DNA from: Heligmosomoides polygyrus polygyrus
Taxonomy: Eukaryota > Nematoda > Chromadorea > Rhabditida > Heligmosomidae
DNA length: 64,000 nucleotides
Assembly: GCA_947396885.1 (NCBI GenBank)
Contig: OX377205.1
Span: forward strand, 52,436,676-52,500,675
Reading direction: 5' to 3'
Shown here piece by piece: positions 38,607 to 48,782 of this stretch (position 1 is the stretch's first letter; each line of letters starts with the position of its first letter). The notes below the pieces were generated by a model that saw nothing but the letters and a program-made list of their open reading frames with translations, was not told the origin of the DNA and did not search any database. Made by a program: the position numbers and the translations under genes.

Positions 38607-38690
38607 TGTCATCCGCAGGATTCGAACCTGCGCCCTCCGAAGAGGACTGCGACCTGAACGCAGCGCCTTAGACCACTCGGCCAGAATGAC
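38607..38690 (-). tRNA. tRNA-Leu (CAG)
   Basis: Consensus body; EG/LI. Confidence 0.92.
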
Positions 38691-38812
38691 ACACCACCTG
38701 CTGACTGCCCTCCCTCTGCCGATCTCGCACTAGTGAGCTACATCGCAGCCAATGAGCACTCGGTCCGCAGCTCGTCGGAACTGCTCCAAGTTGGCTCCGC
38801 AGCAAAACGTTT

Positions 38813-38896
38813 TGTCATCCGCAGGATACGAACCTGCCCCCTCCGAAGAGGACTGCGACCTGAACGCAGCGCCTTAGACCACTCGGCCAGAATGAC
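38813..38896 (-). tRNA. tRNA-Leu (CAG), U58 and G48
   Basis: U58, G48, AAACG trailer; EG/LI. Confidence 0.7.
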
Positions 38897-39018
38897 ACAC
38901 CACCTGCTGACTGCCCTCCCTCTGCCGATCTCGCACTAGTGAGCTACATCGCAGCCAATGAGCACTCGGTCCGCAGCTCGTCGGATCTGCTCCAAGTTGG
39001 CTCCACAGCAAAACGTCT

Positions 39019-39102
39019 TGTCATCCGCAGGATTCGAACCTGCGCCCTCCGAAGAGGACTGCGACCTGAACGCAGCGCCTTAGACCACTCGGCCAGAATG
39101 AC
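39019..39102 (-). tRNA. tRNA-Leu (CAG)
   Basis: Consensus body; DA/MN. Confidence 0.92.
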
Positions 39103-39224
39103 ACATCATCCGATGACTGCCCTCCCTCTGCCGAACTCGCACTAGTGAGCTACATCGCAGCCAATGAGCACTCGGTCCGCAGCTCGTCGGAACTGCTCCA
39201 AGTTGGCTCCGCAGCAAAACGTCT

Positions 39225-39308
39225 TGTCATCCGCAGGATTCGAACCTGCGCCCTCCGAAGAGGACTGCGACCTGAACGCAGCGCCTTAGACCACTCGGCC
39301 AGAATGAC
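39225..39308 (-). tRNA. tRNA-Leu (CAG)
   Basis: Consensus body; EG/PI. Confidence 0.92.
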
Positions 39309-39430
39309 ACATCATCCGCTGACTGCCCTCCCTCTGCCGATCTCGCACTAGTGAGCTACATCGCAGCCAATGAGCACTCGGTCCGCAGCTCGTCGTATCT
39401 GCTCCAAGTTGGCTCCACAGCAAAACGTCT

Positions 39431-39514
39431 TGTCATCCGCAGGATTCGAACCTGCGCCCTCCGAAGAGGACTGCGACCTGAATGCGGCGCCTTAGACCAC
39501 TCGGCCAGAATGAC
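39431..39514 (-). tRNA. tRNA-Leu (CAG), C28 and A31
   Basis: C28·A42 and A31·C39 in the anticodon stem, normal G57; YA/PI. Confidence 0.8.
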
Positions 39515-39636
39515 ACATCATCCGCTGACTGCCCTCCCTCTGCCGATCTCGCACTAGTGAGCTACATCGCAGCCAATGAGCACTCGGTCCGCAGCTCGCC
39601 GGAACTGCTCCAAGTTGGCTCCGCAGCAAAACGTCT

Positions 39637-39720
39637 TGTCATCCGCAGGATTCGAACCTGCGCCCTCCGAAGAGGACTGCGACCTGAACGCAGCGCCTTA
39701 GACCACTCGGCCAGAATGAC
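39637..39720 (-). tRNA. tRNA-Leu (CAG)
   Basis: Consensus body; spacer gctcgccgga; EG/PI. Confidence 0.92.
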
Positions 39721-39842
39721 ACATCATCCGCTGACTGCCCTCCCTCTGCCGATCTCGCACTAGTGAGCTACATCGCAGCCAATGAGCACTCGGTCCGCAG
39801 CTCGTCGGATCTGCTCCAAGTTGGCTCCGCAGCAAAACGTCT

Positions 39843-39926
39843 TGTCATCCGCAGGATTCGAACCTGCGCCCTCCGAAGAGGACTGCGACCTGAACGCAGC
39901 GCCTTAGACCACTCGGCCAGAATGAC
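39843..39926 (-). tRNA. tRNA-Leu (CAG)
   Basis: Consensus body; DG/MN. Confidence 0.92.
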
Positions 39927-40048
39927 ACATCATCCGATGACTGCCCTCCCTCTGCCGAACTCGCACTAGTGAGCTACATCGCAGCCAATGAGCACTCGGT
40001 CCGCAGCTCGCCGGAACTGCTCCAAGTTGGCTCCGCAGCAAAACGTCT

Positions 40049-40132
40049 TGTCATCCGCAGGATTCGAACCTGCGCCCTCCGAAGAGGACTGCGACCTGAA
40101 CGCAGCGCCTTAGACCACTCGGCCAGAATGAC
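40049..40132 (-). tRNA. tRNA-Leu (CAG)
   Basis: Consensus body; spacer gctcgccgga; EG/PI. Confidence 0.92.
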
Positions 40133-40254
40133 ACATCATCCGCTGACTGCCCTCCCTCTGCCGATCTCGCACTAGTGAGCTACATCGCAGCCAATGAGCA
40201 CTCGGTCCGCAGCTCGTCGGAACTGCTCCAAGTTGGCTCCGCAGCAAAACGTCT

Positions 40255-40338
40255 TGTCATCCGCAGGATACGAACCTGCGCCCTCCGAAGAGGACTGCGA
40301 CCTGAACGCAGCGCCTTAGACCACTCGGCCAGAATGAC
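40255..40338 (-). tRNA. tRNA-Leu (CAG), U58 variant
   Basis: U58 with the ordinary AGACG trailer; EG/LI. Confidence 0.75.
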
Positions 40339-40460
40339 ACACCACCTGCTGACTGCCCTCCCTCTGCCGATCTCGCACTAGTGAGCTACATCGCAGCCAA
40401 TGAGCACTCGGTCCGCAGCTCGTCGGATCTGCTCCAAGTTGGCTCCACAGCAAAACGTCT

Positions 40461-40544
40461 TGTCATCCGCAGGATTCGAACCTGCGCCCTCCGAAGAGGA
40501 CTGCGACCTGAACGCAGCGCCTTAGACCACTCGGCCAGAATGAC
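40461..40544 (-). tRNA. tRNA-Leu (CAG)
   Basis: Consensus body; DA/MN. Confidence 0.92.
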
Positions 40545-40666
40545 ACATCATCCGATGACTGCCCTCCCTCTGCCGAACTCGCACTAGTGAGCTACATCGC
40601 AGCCAATGAGCACTCGGTCCGCAGCTCGTCGGAACTGCTCCAAGTTGGCTCCGCAGCAAAACGTCT

Positions 40667-40750
40667 TGTCATCCGCAGGATTCGAACCTGCGCCCTCCGA
40701 AGAGGACTGCGACCTGAACGCAGCGCCTTAGACCACTCGGCCAGAATGAC
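40667..40750 (-). tRNA. tRNA-Leu (CAG)
   Basis: Consensus body; EG/LI. Confidence 0.92.
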
Positions 40751-40871
40751 ACACCACCTGCTGACTGCCCTCCCTCTGCCGATCTCGCACTAGTGAGCTA
40801 CATCGCAGCCAATGAGCACTCGGTCCGCAGCTGTCGGATCTGCTCCAAGTTGGCTCCACAGCAAAACGTCT

Positions 40872-40955
40872 TGTCATCCGCAGGATTCGAACCTGCGCCC
40901 TCCGAAGAGGACTGCGACCTGAACGCAGCGCCTTAGACAACTCGGCCAGAATGAC
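40872..40955 (-). tRNA. tRNA-Leu (CAG), U18
   Basis: U18; spacer one base short (cagctgtcgg); DA/MN. Confidence 0.8.
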
Positions 40956-41077
40956 ACATCATCCGATGACTGCCCTCCCTCTGCCGAACTCGCACTAGTG
41001 AGCTACATCGCAGCCAATGAGCACTCGGTCCGCAGCTCGTCGGAACTGCTCCAAGTTGGCTCCGCAGCAAAACGTCT

Positions 41078-41161
41078 TGTCATCCGCAGGATTCGAACCT
41101 GCGCCCTCCGAAGAGGACTGCGACCTGAACGCAGCGCCTTAGACCACTCGGCCAGAATGAC
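41078..41161 (-). tRNA. tRNA-Leu (CAG)
   Basis: Consensus body; leader ccgccgactg; EG/PI. Confidence 0.92.
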
Positions 41162-41283
41162 ACATCATCCGCCGACTGCCCTCCCTCTGCCGATCTCGCA
41201 CTAGTGAGCTACATCGCAGCCAATGAGCACTCGGTCCGCAGCTCGTCGTATCTGCTCCAAGTTGGCTCCACAGCAAAACGTCT

Positions 41284-41367
41284 TGTCATCCGCAGGATTC
41301 GAACCTGCGCCCTCCGAAGAGGACTGCGACCTGAACGCAGCGCCTTAGACCACTCGGCCAGAATGAC
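41284..41367 (-). tRNA. tRNA-Leu (CAG)
   Basis: Consensus body; YA/PI. Confidence 0.92.
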
Positions 41368-41489
41368 ACATCATCCGCTGACTGCCCTCCCTCTGCCGAT
41401 CTCGCACTAGTGAGCTACATCGCAGCCAATGAGCACTCGGTCCGCAGCTCGTCGTATCTGCTCCAAGTTGGCTCCACAGCAAAACGTCT

Positions 41490-41573
41490 TGTCATCCGCA
41501 GGATTCGAACCTGCGCCCTCCGAAGAGGACTGCGACCTGAACGCAGCGCCTTAGACCACTCGGCCAGAATGAC
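41490..41573 (-). tRNA. tRNA-Leu (CAG)
   Basis: Consensus body; YA/MN. Confidence 0.92.
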
Positions 41574-41695
41574 ACATCATCCGATGACTGCCCTCCCTCT
41601 GCCGAACTCGCACTAGTGAGCTACATCGCAGCCAATGAGCACTCGGTCCGCAGCTCGTCGGAACTGCTCCAAGTTGGCTCCGCAGCAAAACGTCT

Positions 41696-41779
41696 TGTCA
41701 TCCGCAGGATTCGAACCTGCGCCCTCCGAAGAGGACTGCGACCTGAACGCAGCGCCTTAGACCACTCGGCCAGAATGAC
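41696..41779 (-). tRNA. tRNA-Leu (CAG)
   Basis: Consensus body; EG/PI. Confidence 0.92.
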
Positions 41780-41901
41780 ACATCATCCGCTGACTGCCCT
41801 CCCTCTGCCGATCTCGCACTAGTGAGCTACATCGCAGCCAATGAGCACTCGGTCCGCAGCTCGTCGTATCTGCTCCAAGTTGGCTCCACAGCAAAACGTC
41901 T

Positions 41902-41985
41902 TGTCATCCGCAGGATTCGAACCTGCGCCCTCCGAAGAGGACTGCGACCTGAACGCAGCGCCTTAGACCACTCGGCCAGAATGAC
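41902..41985 (-). tRNA. tRNA-Leu (CAG)
   Basis: Consensus body; YA/PN. Confidence 0.92.
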
Positions 41986-42107
41986 ACATCATCCGCTGAC
42001 TGCCCTCCCTCTGCCGAACTCGCACTAGTGAGCTACATCGCAGCCAATGAGCACTCGGTCCGCAGCTCGTCGGAACTGCTCCAAGTTGGCTCCGCAGCAA
42101 AACGTCT

Positions 42108-42191
42108 TGTCATCCGCAGGATTCGAACCTGCGCCCTCCGAAGAGGACTGCGACCTGAACGCAGCGCCTTAGACCACTCGGCCAGAATGAC
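42108..42191 (-). tRNA. tRNA-Leu (CAG)
   Basis: Consensus body; EG/LI. Confidence 0.92.
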
Positions 42192-42313
42192 ACACCACCT
42201 GCTGACTGCCCTCCCTCTGCCGATCTCGCACTAGTGAGCTACATCGCAGCCAATGAGCACTCGGTCCGCAGCTCGTCGGATCTGCTCCAAGTTGGCTCCA
42301 CAGCAAAACGTCT

Positions 42314-42397
42314 TGTCATCCGCAGGATTCGAACCTGCGCCCTCCGAAGAGGACTGCGACCTGAACGCAGCGCCTTAGACAACTCGGCCAGAATGAC
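42314..42397 (-). tRNA. tRNA-Leu (CAG), U18
   Basis: U18; DA/MN. Confidence 0.8.
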
Positions 42398-42519
42398 ACA
42401 TCATCCGATGACTGCCCTCCCTCTGCCGAACTCGCACTAGTGAGCTACATCGCAGCCAATGAGCACTCGGTCCGCAGCTCGTCGGAACTGCTCCAAGTTG
42501 GCTCCGCAGCAAAACGTCT

Positions 42520-42603
42520 TGTCATCCGCAGGATTCGAACCTGCGCCCTCCGAAGAGGACTGCGACCTGAACGCAGCGCCTTAGACCACTCGGCCAGAAT
42601 GAC
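42520..42603 (-). tRNA. tRNA-Leu (CAG)
   Basis: Consensus body; EG/PI. Confidence 0.92.
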
Positions 42604-42725
42604 ACATCATCCGCTGACTGCCCTCCCTCTGCCGATCTCGCACTAGTGAGCTACATCGCAGCCAATGAGCACTCGGTCCGCAGCTCGTCGTATCTGCTCC
42701 AAGTTGGCTCCACAGCAAAACGTCT

Positions 42726-42809
42726 TGTCATCCGCAGGATTCGAACCTGCGCCCTCCGAAGAGGACTGCGACCTGAACGCAGCGCCTTAGACCACTCGGC
42801 CAGAATGAC
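42726..42809 (-). tRNA. tRNA-Leu (CAG)
   Basis: Consensus body; YA/PI. Confidence 0.92.
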
Positions 42810-42931
42810 ACATCATCCGCTGACTGCCCTCCCTCTGCCGATCTCGCACTAGTGAGCTACATCGCAGCCAATGAGCACTCGGTCCGCAGCTCGTCGGAAC
42901 TGCTCCAAGTTGGCTCCGCAGCAAAACGTTT

Positions 42932-43015
42932 TTTCATCCGCAGGATACGAACCTGCGCCCTCCGAAGAGGACTGCGACCTGAACGCAGCGCCTTAGACCA
43001 CTCGGCCAGAATGAC
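42932..43015 (-). tRNA. tRNA-Leu (CAG), A72 and U58
   Basis: G1·A72 and U58; EG/PN. Confidence 0.7.
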
Positions 43016-43137
43016 ACATCATCCGCTGACTGCCCTCCCTCTGCCGAACTCGCACTAGTGAGCTACATCGCAGCCAATGAGCACTCGGTCCGCAGCTCGT
43101 CGGAACTGCTCCAAGTTGGCTCCGCAGCAAAACGTTT

Positions 43138-43221
43138 TTTCATCCGCAGGATACGAACCTGCGCCCTCCGAAGAGGACTGCGACCTGAACGCAGCGCCTT
43201 AGACAACTCGGCCAGAATGAC
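43138..43221 (-). tRNA. tRNA-Leu (CAG), A72, U58 and U18
   Basis: Three defects at conserved sites in one copy; EG/MN. Very likely non-functional; looks like a recombinant of the A72/U58 and U18 types. Confidence 0.65.
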
Positions 43222-43343
43222 ACATCATCCGATGACTGCCCTCCCTCTGCCGAACTCGCACTAGTGAGCTACATCGCAGCCAATGAGCACTCGGTCCGCA
43301 GCTCGTCGGAACTGCTCCAAGTTGGCTCCGCAGCAAAACGTTT

Positions 43344-43427
43344 TGTCATCCGCAGGATACGAACCTGCGCCCTCCGAAGAGGACTGCGACCTGAACGCAG
43401 CGCCTTAGACCACTCGGCCAGAATGAC
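43344..43427 (-). tRNA. tRNA-Leu (CAG), U58 variant
   Basis: U58 with AAACG trailer; EG/LI. Confidence 0.75.
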
Positions 43428-43549
43428 ACACCACCTGCTGACTGCCCTCCCTCTGCCGATCTCGCACTAGTGAGCTACATCGCAGCCAATGAGCACTCGG
43501 TCCGCAGCTCGTCGGAACTGCTCCAAGTTGGCTCCACAGCAAAACGTCT

Positions 43550-43633
43550 TGTCATCCGCAGGATTCGAACCTGCGCCCTCCGAAGAGGACTGCGACCTGA
43601 ACGCAGCGCCTTAGACCACTCGGCCAGAATGAC
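43550..43633 (-). tRNA. tRNA-Leu (CAG)
   Basis: Consensus body; EA/LI. Confidence 0.92.
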
Positions 43634-43755
43634 ACACCACCTGCTGACTGCCCTCCCTCTGCCGATCTCGCACTAGTGAGCTACATCGCAGCCAATGAGC
43701 ACTCGGTCCGCAGCTCGTCGGAACTGCTCCAAGTTGGCTCCGCAGCAAAACGTCT

Positions 43756-43839
43756 TGTCATCCGCAGGATTCGAACCTGCGCCCTCCGAAGAGGACTGCG
43801 ACCTGAACGCAGCGCCTTAGACCACTCGGCCAGAATGAC
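43756..43839 (-). tRNA. tRNA-Leu (CAG)
   Basis: Consensus body; EG/LI. Confidence 0.92.
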
Positions 43840-43961
43840 ACACCACCTGCTGACTGCCCTCCCTCTGCCGATCTCGCACTAGTGAGCTACATCGCAGCCA
43901 ATGAGCACTCGGTCCGCAGCTCGTCGGAACTGCTCCAAGTTGGCTCCGCAGCAAAACGTTT

Positions 43962-44045
43962 TGTCATCCGCAGGATACGAACCTGCCCCCTCCGAAGAGG
44001 ACTGCGACCTGAACGCAGCGCCTTAGACCACTCGGCCAGAATGAC
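43962..44045 (-). tRNA. tRNA-Leu (CAG), U58 and G48
   Basis: U58, G48, AAACG trailer; EG/LI. Confidence 0.7.
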
Positions 44046-44167
44046 ACACCACCTGCTGACTGCCCTCCCTCTGCCGATCTCGCACTAGTGAGCTACATCG
44101 CAGCCAATGAGCACTCGGTCCGCAGCTCGTCGGATCTGCTCCAAGTTGGCTCCACAGCAAAACGTCT

Positions 44168-44251
44168 TGTCATCCGCAGGATTCGAACCTGCGCCCTCCG
44201 AAGAGGACTGCGACCTGAACGCAGCGCCTTAGACCACTCGGCCAGAATGAC
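44168..44251 (-). tRNA. tRNA-Leu (CAG)
   Basis: Consensus body; DA/MN. Confidence 0.92.
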
Positions 44252-44373
44252 ACATCATCCGATGACTGCCCTCCCTCTGCCGAACTCGCACTAGTGAGCT
44301 ACATCGCAGCCAATGAGCACTCGGTCCGCAGCTCGTCGGAACTGCTCCAAGTTGGCTCCGCAGCAAAACGTCT

Positions 44374-44457
44374 TGTCATCCGCAGGATTCGAACCTGCGC
44401 CCTCCGAAGAGGACTGCGACCTGAACGCAGCGCCTTAGACCACTCGGCCAGAATGAC
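44374..44457 (-). tRNA. tRNA-Leu (CAG)
   Basis: Consensus body; EG/PI. Confidence 0.92.
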
Positions 44458-44579
44458 ACATCATCCGCTGACTGCCCTCCCTCTGCCGATCTCGCACTAG
44501 TGAGCTACATCGCAGCCAATGAGCACTCGGTCCGCAGCTCGTCGTATCTGCTCCAAGTTGGCTCCACAGCAAAACGTCT

Positions 44580-44663
44580 TGTCATCCGCAGGATTCGAAC
44601 CTGCGCCCTCCGAAGAGGACTGCGACCTGAATGCGGCGCCTTAGACCACTCGGCCAGAATGAC
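44580..44663 (-). tRNA. tRNA-Leu (CAG), C28 and A31
   Basis: C28, A31; YA/PI. Confidence 0.8.
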
Positions 44664-44785
44664 ACATCATCCGCTGACTGCCCTCCCTCTGCCGATCTCG
44701 CACTAGTGAGCTACATCGCAGCCAATGAGCACTCGGTCCGCAGCTCGTCGGATCTGCTCCAAGTTGGCTCCACAGCAAAACGTCT

Positions 44786-44869
44786 TGTCATCCGCAGGAT
44801 TCGAACCTGCGCCCTCCGAAGAGGACTGCGACCTGAACGCAGCGCCTTAGACCACTCGGCCAGAATGAC
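44786..44869 (-). tRNA. tRNA-Leu (CAG)
   Basis: Consensus body; DA/MN. Confidence 0.92.
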
Positions 44870-44991
44870 ACATCATCCGATGACTGCCCTCCCTCTGCCG
44901 AACTCGCACTAGTGAGCTACATCGCAGCCAATGAGCACTCGGTCCGCAGCTCGTCGGAACTGCTCCAAGTTGGCTCCGCAGCAAAACGTCT

Positions 44992-45075
44992 TGTCATCCG
45001 CAGGATTCGAACCTGCGCCCTCCGAAGAGGACTGCGACCTGAACGCAGCGCCTTAGACCACTCGGCCAGAATGAC
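44992..45075 (-). tRNA. tRNA-Leu (CAG)
   Basis: Consensus body; EG/LI. Confidence 0.92.
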
Positions 45076-45197
45076 ACACCACCTGCTGACTGCCCTCCCT
45101 CTGCCGATCTCGCACTAGTGAGCTACATCGCAGCCAATGAGCACTCGGTCCGCAGCTCGTCGTATCTGCTCCAAGTTGGCTCCACAGCAAAACGTCT

Positions 45198-45281
45198 TGT
45201 CATCCGCAGGATACGAACCTGCGCCCTCCGAAGAGGACTGCGACCTGAACGCAGCGCCTTAGACCACTCGGCCAGAATGAC
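45198..45281 (-). tRNA. tRNA-Leu (CAG), U58 variant
   Basis: U58 with AGACG trailer in a Y-type unit; YA/LI. Confidence 0.75.
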
Positions 45282-45403
45282 ACACCACCTGCTGACTGCC
45301 CTCCCTCTGCCGATCTCGCACTAGTGAGCTACATCGCAGCCAATGAGCACTCGGTCCGCAGCTCGTCGGATCTGCTCCAAGTTGGCTCCACAGCAAAACG
45401 TCT

Positions 45404-45487
45404 TGTCATCCGCAGGATTCGAACCTGCGCCCTCCGAAGAGGACTGCGACCTGAACGCAGCGCCTTAGACAACTCGGCCAGAATGAC
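45404..45487 (-). tRNA. tRNA-Leu (CAG), U18
   Basis: U18; DA/MN. Confidence 0.8.
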
Positions 45488-45609
45488 ACATCATCCGATG
45501 ACTGCCCTCCCTCTGCCGAACTCGCACTAGTGAGCTACATCGCAGCCAATGAGCACTCGGTCCGCAGCTCGTCGGAACTGCTCCAAGTTGGCTCCGCAGC
45601 AAAACGTCT

Positions 45610-45693
45610 TGTCATCCGCAGGATTCGAACCTGCGCCCTCCGAAGAGGACTGCGACCTGAACGCAGCGCCTTAGACCACTCGGCCAGAATGAC
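45610..45693 (-). tRNA. tRNA-Leu (CAG)
   Basis: Consensus body; EG/PI. Confidence 0.92.
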
Positions 45694-45815
45694 ACATCAT
45701 CCGCTGACTGCCCTCCCTCTGCCGATCTCGCACTAGTGAGCTACATCGCAGCCAATGAGCACTCGGTCCGCAGCTCGTCGTATCTGCTCCAAGTTGGCTC
45801 CACAGCAAAACGTCT

Positions 45816-45899
45816 TGTCATCCGCAGGATTCGAACCTGCGCCCTCCGAAGAGGACTGCGACCTGAATGCGGCGCCTTAGACCACTCGGCCAGAATGAC
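45816..45899 (-). tRNA. tRNA-Leu (CAG), C28 and A31
   Basis: C28, A31; YA/MN. Confidence 0.8.
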
Positions 45900-46021
45900 A
45901 CATCATCCGATGACTGCCCTCCCTCTGCCGAACTCGCACTAGTGAGCTACATCGCAGCCAATGAGCACTCGGTCCGCAGCTCGTCGGAACTGCTCCAAGT
46001 TGGCTCCGCAGCAAAACGTTT

Positions 46022-46105
46022 TGTCATCCGCAGGATTCGAACCTGCGCCCTCCGAAGAGGACTGCGACCTGAACGCAGCGCCTTAAACCACTCGGCCAGA
46101 ATGAC
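46022..46105 (-). tRNA. tRNA-Leu (CAG), D-loop U20a
   Basis: D-loop C to U; AAACG trailer with normal A58; EG/PI. Confidence 0.9.
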
Positions 46106-46227
46106 ACATCATCCGCTGACTGCCCTCCCTCTGCCGATCTCGCACTAGTGAGCTACATCGCAGCCAATGAGCACTCGGTCCGCAGCTCGTCGGAACTGCT
46201 CCAAGTTGGCTCCGCAGCAAAACGTTT

Positions 46228-46311
46228 TGTCATCCGCAGGATTCGAACCTGCGCCCTCCGAAGAGGACTGCGACCTGAACGCAGCGCCTTAGACCACTCG
46301 GCCAGAATGAC
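46228..46311 (-). tRNA. tRNA-Leu (CAG)
   Basis: Consensus body; AAACG trailer with normal A58; EG/PI. Confidence 0.92.
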
Positions 46312-46433
46312 ACATCATCCGCTGACTGCCCTCCCTCTGCCGATCTCGCACTAGTGAGCTACATCGCAGCCAATGAGCACTCGGTCCGCAGCTCGTCGGA
46401 ACTGCTCCAAGTTGGCTCCGCAGCAAAACGTCT

Positions 46434-46517
46434 TGTCATCCGCAGGACTCGAACCTGCGCCCTCCGAAGAGGACTGCGACCTGAACGCGGCGCCTTAGAC
46501 CACTCGGCCAGAATGAC
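46434..46517 (-). tRNA. tRNA-Leu (CAG), G59 and C28
   Basis: C28·A42 without A31, the only such copy; G59; EG/PI. Confidence 0.85.
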
Positions 46518-46638
46518 ACATCATCCGCTGACTGCCCTCCCTCTGCCGATCTCGCACTAGTGAGCTACATCGCAGCCAATGAGCACTCGTCCGCAGCTCG
46601 TCGGATCTGCTCCAAGTTGGCTCCACAGCAAAACGTCT

Positions 46639-46722
46639 TGTCATCCGCAGGATTCGAACCTGCGCCCTCCGAAGAGGACTGCGACCTGAACGCAGCGCCT
46701 TAGACCACTCGGCCAGAATGAC
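46639..46722 (-). tRNA. tRNA-Leu (CAG)
   Basis: Consensus body; spacer one base short (actcgtccgc); DA/LI. Confidence 0.92.
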
Positions 46723-46844
46723 ACACCACCTGCTGACTGCCCTCCCTCTGCCGATCTCGCACTAGTGAGCTACATCGCAGCCAATGAGCACTCGGTCCGC
46801 AGCTCGTCGGATCTGCTCCAAGTTGGCTCCGCAGCAAAACGTCT

Positions 46845-46928
46845 TGTCATCCGCAGGATTCGAACCTGCGCCCTCCGAAGAGGACTGCGACCTGAACGCA
46901 GCGCCTTAGACCACTCGGCCAGAATGAC
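46845..46928 (-). tRNA. tRNA-Leu (CAG)
   Basis: Consensus body; DG/MN. Confidence 0.92.
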
Positions 46929-47050
46929 ACATCATCCGATGACTGCCCTCCCTCTGCCGAACTCGCACTAGTGAGCTACATCGCAGCCAATGAGCACTCG
47001 GTCCGCAGCTCGTCGGAACTGCTCCAAGTTGGCTCCGCAGCAAAACGTCT

Positions 47051-47134
47051 TGTCATCCGCAGGATTCGAACCTGCGCCCTCCGAAGAGGACTGCGACCTG
47101 AACGCAGCGCCTTAGACCACTCGGCCAGAATGAC
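47051..47134 (-). tRNA. tRNA-Leu (CAG)
   Basis: Consensus body; EG/PN. Confidence 0.92.
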
Positions 47135-47256
47135 ACATCATCCGCTGACTGCCCTCCCTCTGCCGAACTCGCACTAGTGAGCTACATCGCAGCCAATGAG
47201 CACTCGGTCCGCAGCTCGTCGGAACTGCTCCAAGTTGGCTCCGCAGCAAAACGTCT

Positions 47257-47340
47257 TGTCATCCGCAGGATTCGAACCTGCGCCCTCCGAAGAGGACTGC
47301 GACCTGAACGCAGCGCCTTAGACCACTCGGCCAGAATGAC
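47257..47340 (-). tRNA. tRNA-Leu (CAG)
   Basis: Consensus body; EG/PI. Confidence 0.92.
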
Positions 47341-47462
47341 ACATCATCCGCTGACTGCCCTCCCTCTGCCGATCTCGCACTAGTGAGCTACATCGCAGCC
47401 AATGAGCACTCGGTCCGCAGCTCGTCGGATCTGCTCCAAGTTGGCTCCACAGCAAAACGTCT

Positions 47463-47546
47463 TGTCATCCGCAGGATTCGAACCTGCGCCCTCCGAAGAG
47501 GACTGCGACCTGAACGCAGCGCCTTAGACCACTCGGCCAGAATGAC
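47463..47546 (-). tRNA. tRNA-Leu (CAG)
   Basis: Consensus body; DA/LI. Confidence 0.92.
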
Positions 47547-47668
47547 ACACCACCTGCTGACTGCCCTCCCTCTGCCGATCTCGCACTAGTGAGCTACATC
47601 GCAGCCAATGAGCACTCGGTCCGCAGCTCGTCGGAACTGCTCCAAGTTGGCTCCGCAGCAAAACGTTT

Positions 47669-47752
47669 TGTCATCCGCAGGATACGAACCTGCGCCCTCC
47701 GAAGAGGTCTGCGACCTGAACGCAGCGCCTTAGACCACTCGGCCAGAATGAC
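47669..47752 (-). tRNA. tRNA-Leu (CAG), U58 variant
   Basis: U58 with AAACG trailer; U to A at the first variable-arm base; EG/LI. Confidence 0.75.
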
Positions 47753-47874
47753 ACACCACCTGCTGACTGCCCTCCCTCTGCCGATCTCGCACTAGTGAGC
47801 TACATCGCAGCCAATGAGCACTCGGTCCGCAGCTCGTCGTATCTGCTCCAAGTTGGCTCCACAGCAAAACGTCT

Positions 47875-47958
47875 TGTCATCCGCAGGATTCGAACCTGCG
47901 CCCTCCGAAGAGGACTGCGACCTGAACGCAGCGCCTTAGACCACTCGGCCAGAATGAC
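47875..47958 (-). tRNA. tRNA-Leu (CAG)
   Basis: Consensus body; YA/PN. Confidence 0.92.
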
Positions 47959-48080
47959 ACATCATCCGCTGACTGCCCTCCCTCTGCCGAACTCGCACTA
48001 GTGAGCTACATCGCAGCCAATGAGCACTCGGTCCGCAGCTCGTCGGAACTGCTCCAAGTTGGCTCCGCAGCAAAACGTCT

Positions 48081-48164
48081 TGTCATCCGCAGGATTCGAA
48101 CCTGCGCCCTCCGAAGAGGACTGCGACCTGAACGCAGCGCCTTAGACCACTCGGCCAGAATGAC
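48081..48164 (-). tRNA. tRNA-Leu (CAG)
   Basis: Consensus body; EG/LI. Confidence 0.92.
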
Positions 48165-48286
48165 ACACCACCTGCTGACTGCCCTCCCTCTGCCGATCTC
48201 GCACTAGTGAGCTACATCGCAGCCAATGAGCACTCGGTCCGCAGCTCGTCGGATCTGCTCCAAGTTGGCTCCACAGCAAAACGTCT

Positions 48287-48370
48287 TGTCATCCGCAGGA
48301 TTCGAACCTGCGCCCTCCGAAGAGGACTGCGACCTGAACGCAGCGCCTTAGACAACTCGGCCAGAATGAC
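48287..48370 (-). tRNA. tRNA-Leu (CAG), U18
   Basis: U18; DA/MN. Confidence 0.8.
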
Positions 48371-48492
48371 ACATCATCCGATGACTGCCCTCCCTCTGCC
48401 GAACTCGCACTAGTGAGCTACATCGCAGCCAATGAGCACTCGGTCCGCAGCTCGTCGGAACTGCTCCAAGTTGGCTCCGCAGCAAAACGTCT

Positions 48493-48576
48493 TGTCATCC
48501 GCAGGATTCGAACCTGCGCCCTCCGAAGAGGACTGCGACCTGAACGCAGCGCCTTAGACCACTCGGCCAGAATGAC
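48493..48576 (-). tRNA. tRNA-Leu (CAG)
   Basis: Consensus body; EG/PI. Confidence 0.92.
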
Positions 48577-48698
48577 ACATCATCCGCTGACTGCCCTCCC
48601 TCTGCCGATCTCGCACTAGTGAGCTACATCGCAGCCAATGAGCACTCGGTCCGCAGCTCGTCGTATCTGCTCCAAGTTGGCTCCACAGCAAAACGTCT

Positions 48699-48782
48699 TG
48701 TCATCCGCAGGATTCGAACCTGCGCCCTCCGAAGAGGACTGCGACCTGAATGCGGCGCCTTAGACCACTCGGCCAGAATGAC
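48699..48782 (-). tRNA. tRNA-Leu (CAG), C28 and A31
   Basis: C28, A31; YA/MN. Confidence 0.8.

Larger units (their letters stand above)
38527..39556 (-). repeat. five-unit block repeated at 43676-44705
   Basis: EG/LI, EG/LI(U58,G48), DA/MN, EG/PI, YA/PI(C28,A31) occurs in both places, 5149 bp apart. Confidence 0.85.
41616..43057 (-). repeat. second copy of the 37085-38526 block
   Basis: Same seven-unit marker order as the upstream block. Unit 43058 then adds a recombinant: A72, U58 and U18 together. Confidence 0.85.
43676..44705 (-). repeat. second copy of the 38527-39556 block
   Basis: Same five-unit marker order, ending in the C28/A31 unit. Confidence 0.85.
45324..46353 (-). repeat. five-unit block repeated at 48207-49236
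   Basis: DA/MN(U18), EG/PI, YA/MN(C28,A31), EG/PI(cttaaacc in the gene), EG/PI with the AAACG trailer occurs twice, 2883 bp apart. Confidence 0.88.

Noticed and set aside
39482..39763. 93-aa open frames starting ATG inside C28/A31 units
   Set aside because: The ATG is created by the A31 change in the tRNA (gaatgcgg on the plus strand). The frame then runs through the spacer into the next unit.
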